Origin: Diplolepis rosae
Lineage: Eukaryota > Arthropoda > Insecta > Hymenoptera > Diplolepididae
DNA length: 64,000 nt
Direction of reading: 5' to 3'
Assembly: GCA_030998225.1 (NCBI GenBank)
Contig: JAPYXD010000743.1
Location: 1,488,001-1,552,000 of the forward strand
In this document: piece by piece, positions 1 through 10,821 of the stretch
Numbering within the stretch: position 1 is the stretch's first letter
How the letters are laid out: every line of letters starts with the position of its first letter
Program-made: the position numbers and the translations under genes
Notes under the pieces: model-generated
What the model was told of the DNA's origin: nothing
Databases searched by the model: none
What the model saw: the letters and a program-made list of their open reading frames with translations, nothing else

Positions 1-485
1 TTAAAAAATTGAATTTTGGATTTTCAATAGTTTTTTTTTTCAATTAAAAAGAAAAATATGCATCTTATGAAAAAATGTTACAATTCAAATTTTTAGGTCT
101 TTATTTATTTAATAATATTGTATCATACGTTTTTTCGTATCTCGTATAATTTAACTGGAAAATGAAATTTTTATATTGACTTTTTTCGAATTTGAATATG
201 CTGTAACATTTCTAATTTTGATTTAATCAAAAAATGTTGTCAGGATAATTTTTAGAGATTTATGAGCACTATCTAAAACCAGTATTGAAATTTTTTATTT
301 TTTCAAAAAATTATTTTCAAAAACACAAAAGTAGTGCTCAATCCCTCAATTTTGATTGGATGTGGCTGGCTAACGAACTTGTCCTTACTTTTTCGGCTCC
401 GATAAAGTGTACCAAAGCTCAATTCAATCTGATAATTCTGTCGAGAGTTATGCCGCACACGACCTACAGACAGACAGACAGACAG

Positions 486-516
<31 letters not shown>

Positions 517-635
517 CTTTCGTAAAAACCCTTTTTTCTGACTCAGGGGGTCTCAAAACGTAAAGATTTGATGAAAATTTCGAGTCATTTTTCACATAAA
601 ACCAATACTCTCTCATCCATGATGAGAATGTAAAA
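1..635 (+). mobile_element. Fragment of hAT-like non-autonomous repeat with ACAG microsatellite
   Basis: This stretch is an inverted, slightly diverged copy of about 48650-49280, which lies inside a well-delimited hAT-like element (48140-49895). Both copies contain the same tetranucleotide run, here ACAG repeats at about 466-515. The open frame across the microsatellite is present in both copies but looks like repeat sequence, not a gene. The left end lies outside the window, so termini and target duplication cannot be seen here. Confidence 0.7.
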
Positions 636-1125
636 AAAGTATTATTTCCTCAACTACATATTTCGTAAATTCTAAATTGTCGTCTGCTTCCCGCTTCTTT
701 TGCACGGAGTCGAGAAAAATACAATTCTCAATTTCGACTCTATAACAGACAGCGTGAAATCTAAAAATAGCATCGCAAGGAGGAAGCGAGGAGAATAAGG
801 AGAAGTTGGAGGTGACGTTCTCGCACGCAAGAACGACAAGGAAGGAACAAAAGCAGCGCGCCCCGTCGTCTCTCCCTAATCGCTTCACACGGATAGGGCG
901 TGCAATCGTGTTTGTATAGGTACCTTGGTTTGCAATCTGAGCACACTGGTTATGAGTGCTAAAACGGCATGAATTTATTGCGCTAATAGGCACGATATTA
1001 AATATTGGAAGCACACAAAGATTCGAATTTTCAACGCATAAATTTCATGCTTCAGGAGTATGAAATTCGAGCAACGTCGATTCTGAAACAAAAGACAGTG
1101 CGCAATACCAGCCCTATCCGATTCC
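636..1125. other. No recognisable gene
   Basis: Locally GC-richer sequence between two repeat blocks. An antisense open frame of about 130 codons runs through part of it, but it has no recognisable domain and overlaps a second frame. I see no supported feature. Confidence 0.5.
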
Positions 1126-1129
1126 CTGC

Positions 1130-3165
1130 CTGCAAAGGCATTTAAATAATTGAGTTTCTGAACAATAATATGAAATGAAAAAATGTTCCTAAAATGATTC
1201 TAGGACATAAAATACACATTTTGCATAAATCAATTAATACAAAATAAAAAAAAGAACACATTAAACTTCGTAAAATATATACTGTGGATACGCATGAAGA
1301 ATTCTTGAGACCCTGAACAAATTTTTTTTAATGTTATCCCCATATAACTGAAAATGTATTTGAAAATAAATAAAAAGCTTAAGCTTCCAAATAGAAGTAT
1401 TTTCCATTTTTATTTTCCAGCTTCAAATGAATGAAATGAAAAATAATTCTTTTGTTAGCCCTCTGTTCAACATAAAAAACCGTGTCAAGGGAAATATATA
1501 CTCAATTAAAAATTTGTAAATGTAACAAAAAATATTCATTACTATAAAATTTGCTAGTACATATTTCCAACATATTTTAAATTTTTAACATGTACAGATC
1601 GATGATGACTAGTTAAGTGTCGAAAGCTTTGCTGCTTTTTTTTTCAAGACGCTAAATTTTTAAATTCCAGCCATTTCCTGTCTTACGAATTGTCTCATTC
1701 TTATTTAAAATAAAATTAAATCACATATGCTAACATCTCTACAGCTTCATTGGCATGTTCTTTGCATTGAAAAATAAATTTTGTTTCACGTGACAAAAAA
1801 TATTCATTCCTATAAAATTTGCTAGTACAGTGTCGGTGATGTTGCATTCAAAATCCATTTATTATTTCTTCAGCTTCCTTAATTTCAGAAAATTTAACTG
1901 AACAAGATCAAAATATTTTATTCAGTATGAGATTTCGAATGGAATATTATCAATACTTTATAAAAGTTTCATTAATTTTTTGTTCCTTTCTTTTTGTTTA
2001 GAGATTTTTTGGCACTATCAGATTAGCTGGAGGAACAAATGATCATCCTTGTACACCAACCTTCTTGCAAATATACAAGATATTAGCTGCCTTTAGCATT
2101 TTGAAACCTGCAAAGCTTTGAAATTGTAGTACTTTCGATGGCAATCCTCCACAGCCCTTAATAACAATTTCAAAATTGAAAGAACTACATCAGTCGAATA
2201 GTAAAAGCGCAATTCAAGAAATCCGAGAAAAGTTGAAAGCAATAATCGATTGTGAAGACACTGATTTTAGTGATTTTGTAGATGCAGTAGCGCACGATTA
2301 TGCTTTACCAGCTGTTAGAGATTGTTTGATTTTTTACACAACTGGTCGTATAACTGCTTACATTAAACAGCACACTCAGTGTTCGACATGCTTAAATACA
2401 TTTTTGACTACTTCTGAAATTCACGCAGATACGATATCTTTTTCTTGTGATCAGTTACCTGAAAGTTTGAGTAGATTTGTAAAAATAAATAAAGATTTCA
2501 TACATCCAAATGTTAAGTTATACAAGCTTATCAGAGTTGTCGAATATAATCTATTTAACAAACATTTCCGGTCTAGCAATTCTTTTGATCTAATTCTAGA
2601 CGATTTAATTTCATCTGAAACAAAATTTAGTTTTCAATGCAAAGCCAATGAAGCTGTGGAGAGTTAGCATATATAATTCAATTTTATCTTCAAATACGGA
2701 TGAGACAATTCATAAGACAGGAAATGGCTGAGATTTAAAAAGTTAGCGTCTTGAAGAAAAAAGCAGCAAAGCTTTGCGACACTTAACTAGTCATCATCGA
2801 TCTGTACATGTTAAAAATTTAAAATATGTTGAAAATATGTACTAGCAAATTTTATAGTAATGAATATTTTTTGTTACATTTACAAATTTTTAATTGGGTA
2901 TATATTTCCCTTGACACGGTTTTTTATGTTGAACACAGGGCTTAACGAAATAATTATTTTTCATTTCATTCGTTTGAAGCTGGAAAATAAAAATGGAAAA
3001 TACTTCTATTTAGAAGCATAAGCTTTTTATTTATAAATTTTTATTTTTTTAAAATATTTGTCTATTAGTATAATGCTTTTGTAGAGCGTGACGCGTGCAG
3101 CGCCGCTCTGGTGAGAAAACTTCGCACATAGAAACTATAATCACTAAGGAACCGCCATTTTGTTT
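1130..3165. mobile_element. P-element-like foldback relic (copy 1)
   Basis: A transposase fragment on the + strand (about 1889-2780) lies between two inverted copies of the element's 3' part: 1140-1800 reads as the reverse complement of about 2680-3150. The left arm therefore repeats the transposase C-terminus in antisense. A second member lies at 42660-44905 on the opposite strand, and its left flank aligns directly with 1140-1800 here. The layout suggests a rearranged, palindromic derivative. I could not fix the termini or a target duplication. Confidence 0.6.
1889..2780 (+). pseudogene. P-like (THAP9-type) transposase C-terminal part, broken
   Basis: Family resemblance is to the C-terminal part of P-element/THAP9-like transposases, which are DNA cut-and-paste enzymes. 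The reading includes an FFGTIR block near 2002, preceded by an exon-like piece (about 1889-1924) ending at a GTATGAG donor and a TTTTGTTTAG acceptor. The longest open part is about 2176-2667 and includes a Cys-x2-Cys pair within QCSTCLNTF. Breaks: an in-frame stop near 2120 and a 1-base deletion near 2664, judged by comparison with the second copy at 43230-44310. The N-terminal THAP domain is absent. It is not functional as it stands. Confidence 0.65.
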
Positions 3166-3318
3166 TTAGTCGGACAGTTCATTTAGATTAGCTTCGAGAT
3201 CACTGACTTTTTTGTTTAATGTCTCTATATTTTTAAAATGTTCTTTTTCCTGTTCGATTAATTCTTTGCTTATCTTTTCTTTCGACTTCAGTAGTTTGTT
3301 CTCTTTTCTTTCATTCAT
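3166..3318 (-). CDS. Short coiled-coil ORF, 50 aa, unknown
   Basis: A 51-codon frame, very rich in Lys and Glu with Leu/Ile at heptad-like spacing, ends just outside the right arm of the P-like relic. Coiled coils follow the THAP domain in P-like transposases, so this may be a stranded exon of such an element, but it runs opposite to the neighbouring transposase. There is no recognisable homology. It could be chance. Confidence 0.2.
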   Translation of the reverse strand: MNERKENKLLKSKEKISKELIEQEKEHFKNIETLNKKVSDLEANLNELSD

Positions 3319-3755
3319 TTTTTAAGTTTTCCATGCAGGATTGACGCACTGAATATACCTGGGTTAGTAAGGCATTTGTAATTGGAAGTAGGTGAAGCTT
3401 ACCTTTGAAGCGTGTTGTCGCATTGTCTATTATAAATCGTGTGTTCAAAGTTCGCTCACTCATACTCGTCTTATCTCTAGTTAAGGGGGGATCATATAGA
3501 CGGTCAAAATCATACTGAATCTTTGCGCGTGGTTAAAAACAAAAGTTTTCAAGTTAAAGGCTTGAAATTTCGTACATATTGAGGACCTTATTATAACATG
3601 TTCAGGCCTCGCACTCCCCTACTATTTGCTACTATTTGCTACTTTTTTCGCATGAGGCTACTATTTGGCTACTTTTTTCGGTCCAGTACTACTATAAGAT
3701 ACTTTTTCAGGAAAATGGAATAAAAAATACTTTTCCTAACAAGATTTTTTTCTCT
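3319..3755. other. No recognisable gene
   Basis: Intergenic sequence with a short run of repeated CTACTATTTG-like words around 3620-3690. I see no coding or structural feature to support. Confidence 0.5.
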
Positions 3756-3759
3756 TGTA

Positions 3760-4200
3760 ATTAAATAATAATAGTATATTATGTGCCTATGCATATAATT
3801 AGGGTTATTACGCAACGAGCGACAATGCTCGCAGGAGATCGAAGCCAAGGCGTAGTCGAGACGTAGCTGAGGCAAAGCCGAGACGAAGCCGAGGCGCGAT
3901 CAGTCCTGCGAGCATTTTAAGCGAGTCTCGTAATTACCCGAATTGTGTGAATTGGCGCATATTCTATTTTATGTGACTTCGCATTTATCGTCCATCTCAC
4001 TTGACATTTCGCGAATACTTCCGGCCATTTTGATTTTCTTGATCTTGTGTAGTAGTAGCGTATTGTAATAGACGCATGCGCAGTTCGAATGTACAAGGCT
4101 TTGTCAGTACGGTGCCAACGCTGTACGAAGAATAAGAAGAAGATTATGCTCCGCTGTATCGTAATAGGCGCTTGCGCAGTTCACTTTTTACAAAAAGAAA
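3760..4200. repeat. Palindromic repeat family (GTGCCTAGGCGCATAAT type), partial copy
   Basis: First of several copies in this window; others lie at 32715-34222, 50499-51025, 53640-54170, 59950-60480 and 63095-63620. Shared marks are a TATTATGTGCCTA end, an internal run of degenerate GAAGCCGAGGCGTAGTCGAG-like units (here 3840-3900), and a GCATGCGCAGTTC segment near CATGCGCA boxes. The family is non-coding and inverted-repeat bounded, so it resembles a MITE or foldback repeat. Short frames in it recur only because the repeat recurs. Confidence 0.7.
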
Positions 4201-4216
4201 GTATTGCAAATATAAT

Positions 4217-4560
4217 CTAGCCAACACTTTGTGCGCCGATGATGCTAGTTTCAGTAAGTAGGTCCAAGCGCAGGGAATGGTCATACATGACATTCCAAAC
4301 AAGTGGCTCTACCCACGACCCCTGAGGAGCTCCACACGTCATATCTTCTTTGAGAGACCATTTGTCGTCGTCATATACCACATTGGGTCGGAGTAATTGA
4401 AAACGGACCCCAATTCTACCCCACTTCCCTAAGGCCCAAACTCCGCTTCGCTGGTCCCAGAATACACGGACGTACCAGACTCGCTCGGGGCAACACAGAC
4501 TCCGACATTTGTGTTCAATACGCACTTCCTGATCAAGGACCAAAAGGGCTGGCTCCTGAC
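4217..4560 (-). pseudogene. R1-like non-LTR retrotransposon RT fragment
   Basis: The antisense frame contains the reverse-transcriptase signature TCGAPQGS, followed by a PLVWNVMYD block and a SIIG block. This matches the GVPQGSVLGPxLWN region of R1/I-clade LINEs, in which the enzyme copies element RNA at the target site. Only about 100 codons remain; the catalytic FADD motif that should follow is lost at the left edge. No second domain or poly-A tail is visible. The flanking 4560-4860 may belong to the same element but is not recognisable. Confidence 0.6.
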
Positions 4561-4889
4561 CCCCGCATGAGACACCATTTAGGCAGAGTTAGGCTCACAT
4601 TAGCCTCGCCTCCTCATGGCTCAGGAAAGACACCATTCGGAGACGGGGCACTGTCAGTAGGGTGCCATACGGGAACGATCAGTAGACTGTTCTTAGTCAC
4701 AGAGAGCGTTGGTTTTGCAGTGTACTCCGAGGAGATTCTATTTGCCAGTTTACTCTTAACTCCATTCAGGACAGTTGGGGCACTACAATCTCCATGGCCC
4801 GAAGGCCGTCCGTTAAGACTTCCCACCTGTCCTTTTTTGGCATAGCCTAGAGAAGTGCTTAGTCAAGGTGTCAGTCCAAGGGGAGGTGG

Positions 4890-5120
4890 CGGATAAAAAT
4901 TGCAAAATTCAATCTGACTTGCTTAAAACTCAGTATTCTGGCCTTTTTGGGTCGCTGATTTCGAATTAGAAGTCAAAATTCAAAATAGACGATTCCTCAA
5001 GGAGTGAAATCGCGAAATACAACTTGATTTGCATAAAACTGGCAATCTGAATGTTTTTCGGATGGCTGATTTCGAACCAGGAGTCAATCTTTGAAAATTC
5101 AAAATAGGCGATCCCATATG
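4890..5120. repeat. Degenerate direct repeat, two units of about 115 bp
   Basis: Two consecutive units share the words TTGCATAAAACT/TTGCTTAAAACT, GCTGATTTCGAA and AATTCAAAATAG. The first runs about 4900-4995 and the second about 5010-5117. The rest of the gap up to 5670 shows no gene. Confidence 0.55.
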
Positions 5121-5674
5121 CAAGACTAACATTAAGTTGTAGTTCCTGTAACCCCATTCCAATGCTTATAATTATAAAAAAACTTTTTCGAACGAATTTT
5201 TTTTTCCAATTGTAAACATTTAGGAGTAGACAGACTTATCTTAGTGCATTTTATACAATTTCTCAAATTTGTATCTTGGTATCTCACTTTGCATGGGAAT
5301 GAGCTCACAAGACCTGAAATCATTAGATGTTCCATAGTCTAAAGAGAGATGAATTTTGTGCTAGAATAGGAAGACTTAAATCCGATACAAAAGCATGACA
5401 AGTGTTCCTGCTATTATAATCAGATTTTTTTCTCCGTTTAGTAACTGTGAACTACTTCACGAATCTGTTTTTTTATCTTATTTCCCGCGGCCTCTTCGTT
5501 CCCGCTATCAAGCAAAACCTGACATAATCTCAGTACCTAATAATAGATATGCTAGTATTATATGCTATCTTTTTAAATAAAAATGATGTTAAATTTATCA
5601 AATCTCAAAATTTAATTGCATCATGCATTTTGATTATGTTGAATAATTAAATTATGATGTTCTTGTCATTTCTA
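5121..5674. other. Presumed 5' intron or upstream region of the aquaporin gene
   Basis: No coding feature is supported. The right end is a pyrimidine-rich tract ending in TTTCTAG just before the aquaporin start codon, so at least one upstream (probably 5' UTR) exon should lie further left. I could not locate its donor, the promoter or the transcription start. Confidence 0.4.
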
Positions 5675-5678
5675 GCAG
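5671..5678 (+). promoter_or_regulatory. Likely 3' splice site ahead of the aquaporin start
   Basis: TTCTTGTCATTTCTAG followed by CAG and then ATG. Either AG (5675 or 5678) could be the acceptor, which implies an upstream non-coding exon. The ATG still suits as start codon because it leaves a cytosolic N-terminus of about 20 residues before helix 1, the usual length. Confidence 0.5.
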
Positions 5679-5936
5679 ATGGCGAGCTTGAGAAATGCCC
5701 TAGGAGCTCACGAACTCACAGATAAGAAGGGTGGATTGTATCGAGCAGTCTTCGCTGAATTCTTAGGAACGTTGTTTCTAAATTTTTTTGGATGCGGTGC
5801 CGTTGTAACAAACAATGTAGTGGCTATAAGTTTTGCATTTGGTATAGCAGTTGCTAGTGTAATTCAAGCTATTGGTCACATCTCAGGAGGGCATATCAAT
5901 CCTGCTGTCACTTTTGGAATGCTCGCTATTGGCAAG
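5679..5936 (+). CDS. Aquaporin, coding exon 1 (residues 1-86)
   Basis: The gene encodes a membrane channel of the MIP family that passes water across the plasma membrane. Joined exons give 258 residues, the usual length. This exon holds the N-terminus, helix 1 (about 21-43, AEFLGTLFLNFFGCGA), helix 2 (about 47-65) and loop B with the first NPA at residues 74-76 (GGHINPAV). The pore-lining Phe of helix 2 is present (F54). The donor is AAG followed by gtgaga. The wording is closest to insect PRIP-type water channels, not to DRIP or BIB, but subfamily placement needs a tree. The open frame continues past the donor to 6125; that extension is intron. Confidence 0.93.
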
Positions 5937-6444
5937 GTGAGAAAAATCAACCGAAATCGTATATTGAGCAACGAATGCGAAAAGTTGCCGATTGTCCACA
6001 AATGCGAACATCCGCTTGAGTTGACTATTCTGTTTTTTTTAGAAGTGCATAAAAAATGTTACTTTGAAAGTCTAGTCAGCGCTGCCGCCATTTGTTGGTA
6101 TCTTAAGAAAACAATAGACGTTTAAAGTAGTATTTCTTACGCATGTATTAAAAAAGAAGGTTTTTGGCATTTGTCAATTATAAAGAAAATAGCAAAGAAG
6201 TTACTTTTTTGAAATAAATATTTATTTGATTCACATACAACGTTCGTTTTATTGCAATAAGAAAGATGCATAGTTTCATTTAATATCCTACGAATTTCAC
6301 TATGGAATGACAATCTAAGAAATTAAGGTTAAACATGTTTTAGATATTAAGCAGTACAATCTAGATGTTAACTTTAAATTATCTGAATGTTCGAACTTAT
6401 CATTTCGATTGTATGACTTAATATCTCTAGATGACTATCACTGG

Positions 6445-7290
6445 TCTGCAAATTTTAACTTTCGGTCTGCTAATGAGAAGTGACTAGGTGTTTTGGACAG
6501 ATTTTCGCCTGCTGAACACGAATCTGGGCTCAAAAGTTGTCCATCACCTATAGTTTTTGAAGAAATGGGCGTTGAAACCCCCAAAAAAGGTGTTTTTTGC
6601 CATTTTTGAATAACCGTGGGCACTAAACTCGGAGTTATAGAACCTTCAAAAATGTCTCAAATTAAAGCCCCAAAGCACCCTTTTGAATCAACCATTTATC
6701 AATGTACGCCGATCCATACAGGGTTTGTTCGTTGGTGGCCATACAAATTATTTCCGTTGCAGTTTCCGATTAGGAACACTTCAAAGATTGTAACCATCAC
6801 AAAAAAAGTAAGGCTACATTAATCGATATAAGGGTTGTTTTTAGAGGATGCGATGTGCGTATCTTTCATCACGGAATATTCAGGGCATCTTTGGATTCGA
6901 CCAAAATGAAATTCATGACTGAAAACGAATAAATTTCCTGTTCTCCCTTACTCAGAATAACAGTCAAGTGCACAAACTTCGTGCGTGCGCAACCAGTGAC
7001 ACGACTACGCTCAATAGCGTACAGGGCTTCAAGGTCAGATGCGATTAAATTTGCGTTTATTGGAGTCGAAAGGGAAAATGCCAAGCTTCAATTTGAGATA
7101 TTTTTGAAGGTTCTAGAACTCCAGGTTTAGTGCCCAAGGTTATCCAAAAATGGCAAAAAACGCCTTTTTGGGGGGTTTCAACCCCCATTTTCTCAAAAAA
7201 TATACATGAAGGACAACTTTTGAGCCCAGATTCGAGTTCAGCGTGCGAAAATCTACCGATAACACCTAATTACTTCCCATTAGCACAACT
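6445..7290. repeat. Foldback element in aquaporin intron 1
   Basis: Two inverted arms of about 200 bp (about 6445-6665 and 7088-7290) face each other across a 420-bp spacer. Matching words include CCAAAAATGGCAAAAAACG on the right against its complement on the left, and the tip GCTAATGRGAAGT. Each arm yields a similar short frame, which is why two frames appear that start with MP-VIQKWQKTPF; they are repeat sequence, not genes. It is a non-autonomous inverted-repeat element. Confidence 0.7.
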
Positions 7291-7368
7291 CTTGTATACC
7301 AGTGTATCACAAATTCAGCAATCCAATTTGCACAGTGTGGGTAAAATATTTTGTTTTTTTCATCATAG

Positions 7369-7656
7369 GTTCCAGTAATTCGAGCAATTTTCTACATAAT
7401 ATCGCAATGTGTCGGCGCTATTACTGGATCCGCTATTTTGAGGGCCCTTTCAGCTGATGCAACCTTCCATGATAGTAGATTAGGATCAGTGAGTCTAACT
7501 AATATTACACCTGTACAAGGTTTTGGAATCGAGTTTTTTCTCGCTTTGATTCTGGTCATCGTTGTTTGTGGTGCCTGCGATGCTGGGAAACCAGAGAGCA
7601 AAGGAATTGCACCTCTGATTATCGGGCTCACCGTCACCGTGTGCCACCTCACTGCA
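7369..7656 (+). CDS. Aquaporin, coding exon 2 (residues 87-182)
   Basis: The exon starts after a CATAG acceptor and ends GCA before gtaaga; it is 96 codons, phase 0 at both ends. It encodes helix 3 (VPVIRAIFYIISQCVGAI), loop C, helix 4 (ITPVQGFGIEFFLALILVIV) and helix 5 (GIAPLIIGLTVTVCHLTA). His179 occupies the selectivity-filter His position of water-selective aquaporins (H180 in human AQP1), which argues for water and against glycerol transport. Confidence 0.93.
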
Positions 7657-8327
7657 GTAAGATATATAGCCATTTTTATAACAATTATTTTATAGAGAAA
7701 TAATTATTTCCATCACTTATTTATTACTTGTAATATTAAATGCAAAATTACATGTTTTTCAAATATTAGCAAATTAGAATGTTTCAAAAGTGATAAGTTA
7801 ATAAACTTTATAAATGAGTTGAATTAAAAATTCTGAAAACTAGTAGGTCGGGAAATAAAATAAACTACTACACTTTTTTTTGGAAGAGAAATAAACCCAA
7901 AAGAGAATAAGCCACGGTTTATACACTCGTATTCATATATTACATTTTTCAACTATGAAAACCGACGAGCTTAATTGAGCACAACAGAGCAAAAAAGCCA
8001 CAGACAAAAAGTCTGCGCATAAAAGAAAAACAAATTTTATCAGTACAAAATAAAGTAAAAAATACTTGAGAGCAAAATGAATATAGGAAAACCGCGAGCA
8101 CAAAAGCAAAACATTAGTTTTCTCAACGCAAAAGTCAGATTTTGAATGCCGTAAATAATTTCGAAGAATCTAATAATAAATTGATTGAATATTTATTTAG
8201 TTATTACTGAGAATTCGCGCCTCTATTTAATACGAAGCATTTCAAAAAATGTGTTACGTCACAAGTACGTAAATACTTACTTTGATCGAAGATTCCTCGT
8301 TTTAAGTTAGGATCGAATGATCCTCGC
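7657..8327. other. Start of the 19.6-kb aquaporin intron 2
   Basis: AT-rich intron with no gene. A 105-bp segment (about 7975-8085) recurs inverted and about 80 percent identical at about 15095-15205, so the two face each other across the whole gypsy relic. Confidence 0.5.
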
Positions 8328-8780
8328 TTAGGGATGAGGATAAGTCAATGAAAAGAACACAATGATTAGTAAAGTAATACAAATTGAATTTATTTGAATT
8401 AACACTGATATAAACAAGGTTAAAATTTTACAAAGATTCAAATAATGGCACAGGGAATAGGTAAAGAGTCCTGTATAATGGCTGTCAAGTTTTTTAATTT
8501 TACCTCCTTTCAATAAAAATACGTTATCTCCAATTTTTACTTCTAAAGGATTTATTTTTTTATCATGATATAATTTCGAATTTTCTTTTGCTGAAATAAG
8601 ATTCTCTCTTACTTGTGTTCGCATTTCATGTAGTTGTGTTACGAAATTAATTAAATAATCGTCATATGTTTGTAATTTTTCTTGTTGTGATAAAGGTTCA
8701 CTGGAAGGTTGACGAGCTAATTTACCAAAAACCAATTCATAGGGTGTGCATTTTGTGCCTTCATGTACACTAGTATTATA
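8328..8780 (-). pseudogene. Gypsy A integrase, C-terminal part
   Basis: Reads through YNTSVHEGTK, TPYELVFGK and a C-terminal GDNVFLLKGGK block, typical of the end of the integrase catalytic domain and the chromatin-contacting C-terminal domain of gypsy elements. The upstream half of the SYNTS motif lies on the far side of the inserted DNA element, at 10256. It stops at 8328 near the element's 3' end. Confidence 0.75.
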
Positions 8781-8933
8781 GGCACCGTGCGAAGTCATGG
8801 TAGGGAGAGTTAAATCGACGCCAGCGCACGCAGTGGATAATTTAGGCGTTAAAGGAGGCTGTTTTATATTTGCGAGCAATTAAAATACATGTGCAAATCT
8901 AAATTTTGTTTTAATTTAAAAAATATAGCTGAA

Positions 8934-9119
8934 ATGAGCCACCGAAGTTGTTGTGTTGTGAATTGTAAAAATACAAGCAGCAAAAGTGAGTGTAAATTTT
9001 ATAAATTTCCAACGTCTAAATGGAAAATAAATCAAAGGAATAAGTGGGTAGCTGCAGTAAGAAGGCAAAAGTTATTATTTCTACGGAACTCTTGGACATC
9101 TCGTACATGTTCTGATTGA
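8934..9119 (+). pseudogene. THAP zinc-finger domain, truncated
   Basis: The start at 8934 gives MSHRSCCVVNCKN followed by FYKFPTSKWK and NKWVAAVRR. This fits the N-terminal half of a THAP (C2CH) DNA-binding domain: the first Cys pair, a conserved Pro and the invariant Trp. The downstream CxxH half is missing before the stop. In transposons this domain binds the element ends. It is probably the first exon of a lost transposase. Confidence 0.6.
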
Positions 9120-9344
9120 ACAAGATTTTTACCTTTAATTTTCGTTTGTGTTTGAAATTCTATTGTATGTTTAATTGATTGAAAACTTGTTTTAATAATT
9201 ATATCCTTGATGAATTTGAATCTGAAAATAAACAATTAATATTTATTCACTCAACAAGTGCCTAAAACTGTCATCATGAAATTACAATTTAATTCTTTAT
9301 TATTTTTCTAGTCTGTTTTGATCTGTCATTAACTTAAAATAGTC

Positions 9345-9990
9345 GCCATGCCAAAAAACAGTCTCTGGAAAAAGAAGTTTTTCTATGATTTCAAGACTGA
9401 GAATTATATCATCAGCCGTGTCATATGTAAGAAAAGACACTCTTTTTAATGAAAATATTTAAAAATTACGAAAAATAATATTTTAATAATGTTTTTTATA
9501 ATAGGATATTTCTTTACTATCGCTTCTTACCAATTTTTTGAAAATGATTGAAGTTTCTTAAATCATAGCTTATTTTTTCGGGAAATATTCTCTACAACTT
9601 AACCGTTTCCAATTTTTGAAAATAAATCAATTATTATCAAATACAGCAATTTGTTTATAAAAATTTGTTTTGGAAAATTGATTTTTAATTATTTCAGCCA
9701 TTAAAGAATTTATTTTCAAAAATTGGAAACGGTCAATTTGTAGAGAATATTTTCCCCGAAAAAATAAGCAATGATTTAAGAAACTTCAATCATTTTTAAA
9801 AAATTGGTAAGAAGCGATAGTAAGGAAAAATCCTCTTACAAAAAACATTATTAAAAAATTATTTTTCGTAATTTTTAAATTTTTTCATTAAAAAGAGTGT
9901 CTTTCCTTACATATGACACGGCTGATGATATAATTTCCAATCTTAAAATCATAGAAAAACTTCTTTTTCCAGAGACTGATTTTTGGCACG
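9345..9990. repeat. Large inverted repeat inside the THAP element
   Basis: The left arm (about 9345-9645) and right arm (about 9705-9990) are near-complementary over about 290 bases, with a loop of about 60-70 bases. A transcript would fold into a long hairpin. The outer tip (CCAGAGACTG... and complement) also resembles 55335-55385 in the giant palindrome, so a related element is there too. Confidence 0.75.
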
Positions 9991-10255
9991 ACAACTACCT
10001 TAACCTTATATTTACTAGTTTCTATATCATTTTTATTATGGAAAATACTTACTTTTTACTGCTGATTTCACACAAATACTTCACAAGGAAAAACAATCCG
10101 ATTTTAAAGTGAATCAAATTTATTTTTTGTTTATTTTTTTTTTGATAATAAACATTTTTATAACTAAGTCCCATTATAATACATTATAAAAGTTCTCGAA
10201 CATCCTCCTTTAGTTCACTCATGCTATGGCGCTGCAGTCACGCACGGTGCCTATA

Positions 10256-10821
10256 CGAGAACATTGCTAGTTTAAGCCAATCATCCCATTCTGAATTTTT
10301 TGCAACAAATTGTTTGAGATATTCTCCTAAATCGTTTATATCAGGTAAAGGATACGAATCGCCAATTGTTTTTTCATTTAATTTACGAAAATCAAGAACC
10401 ATTCTCCATTTTATTTTTCCTTGAGAATCAGGTTTTTTAGGAACTATCCACACTGGAGTGTTATATGGTGATTGTGAGGGCTTGATTATTTTATTTTTTA
10501 ATAATTCATCGACTTGTCTTGTAATTTCTTCCTTGTGAACTGGGGAAATCTATATTGTCTTGAAAAAATTGGAGCGTCATCTACAGTTGGAATTGAATGT
10601 TGTAATACATTAGTAGCTTCAAGTCGTTCTCCTGAAATTGGAAATCTGTCTGCATTATTTTTAATTAATTTTTCTACATGCTCATATTCATCTTGATTTA
10701 AATGGTCTAATAGAAGAAGTTTTTTAATACATACTACTCTGTCTTCGTCTGTTACATTATAAAATTTGCATGAGTTAATTAGAGAATTGTCAGTTTTTAA
10801 AAAGTTATTTAATATTTTACT
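10256..10821 (-). pseudogene. Gypsy A RT N-terminus fused by deletion to integrase
   Basis: From right to left the minus strand reads the RT entry (about 10821-10540), a frame break near 10545, then VWIVPKKPDSQGKIKWRM and DFRKLNEKTIGDSYPLPDIND, the first RT blocks. At about 10325 this switches directly to KQFVAKNSEWDDWLKLAMFSY, an integrase core segment. The RT catalytic YxDD, RNase H and most of the integrase are therefore deleted with the frame kept. The left end is the insertion point of the THAP element. Confidence 0.75.

Larger units (their letters stand above)
8781..10251. mobile_element. THAP-bearing inverted-repeat DNA transposon, nested in gypsy A
   Basis: Ends are GGCACCGTGCG at 8781 and its complement CGCACGGTGCC ending at 10251. 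TATA flanks both sides (8777-8780 and 10252-10255). Removing the element with one TATA restores the continuous integrase codons at the SY-NTS junction, so the boundaries are firm. Because TATA is itself palindromic, the duplication may be TATA or TA. Inside lie a THAP-domain frame and a large inverted repeat (9345-9645 against 9705-9990). There is no transposase catalytic domain, so it is non-autonomous or decayed. THAP domains occur in P, Kolobok and ISL2EU-like elements; the superfamily is not settled. Confidence 0.85.

Noticed and set aside
285..563. Gene encoding a 92-residue protein, with a homologue at 48727-48996
   Set aside because: Both are the same position in a non-autonomous hAT-like repeat and run through a microsatellite.
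613..1014. 133-codon antisense gene
   Set aside because: No domain, overlapping alternative frame, no splice or poly-A context.
4614..4826. Continuation of the R1-like reverse transcriptase
   Set aside because: The frame has no RT blocks and overlaps an equally long frame on the other strand.
5937..6125. C-terminal extension of the aquaporin exon 1 frame
   Set aside because: It reads past a good GT donor into intron sequence with no aquaporin similarity, while exon 2 continues the protein exactly.
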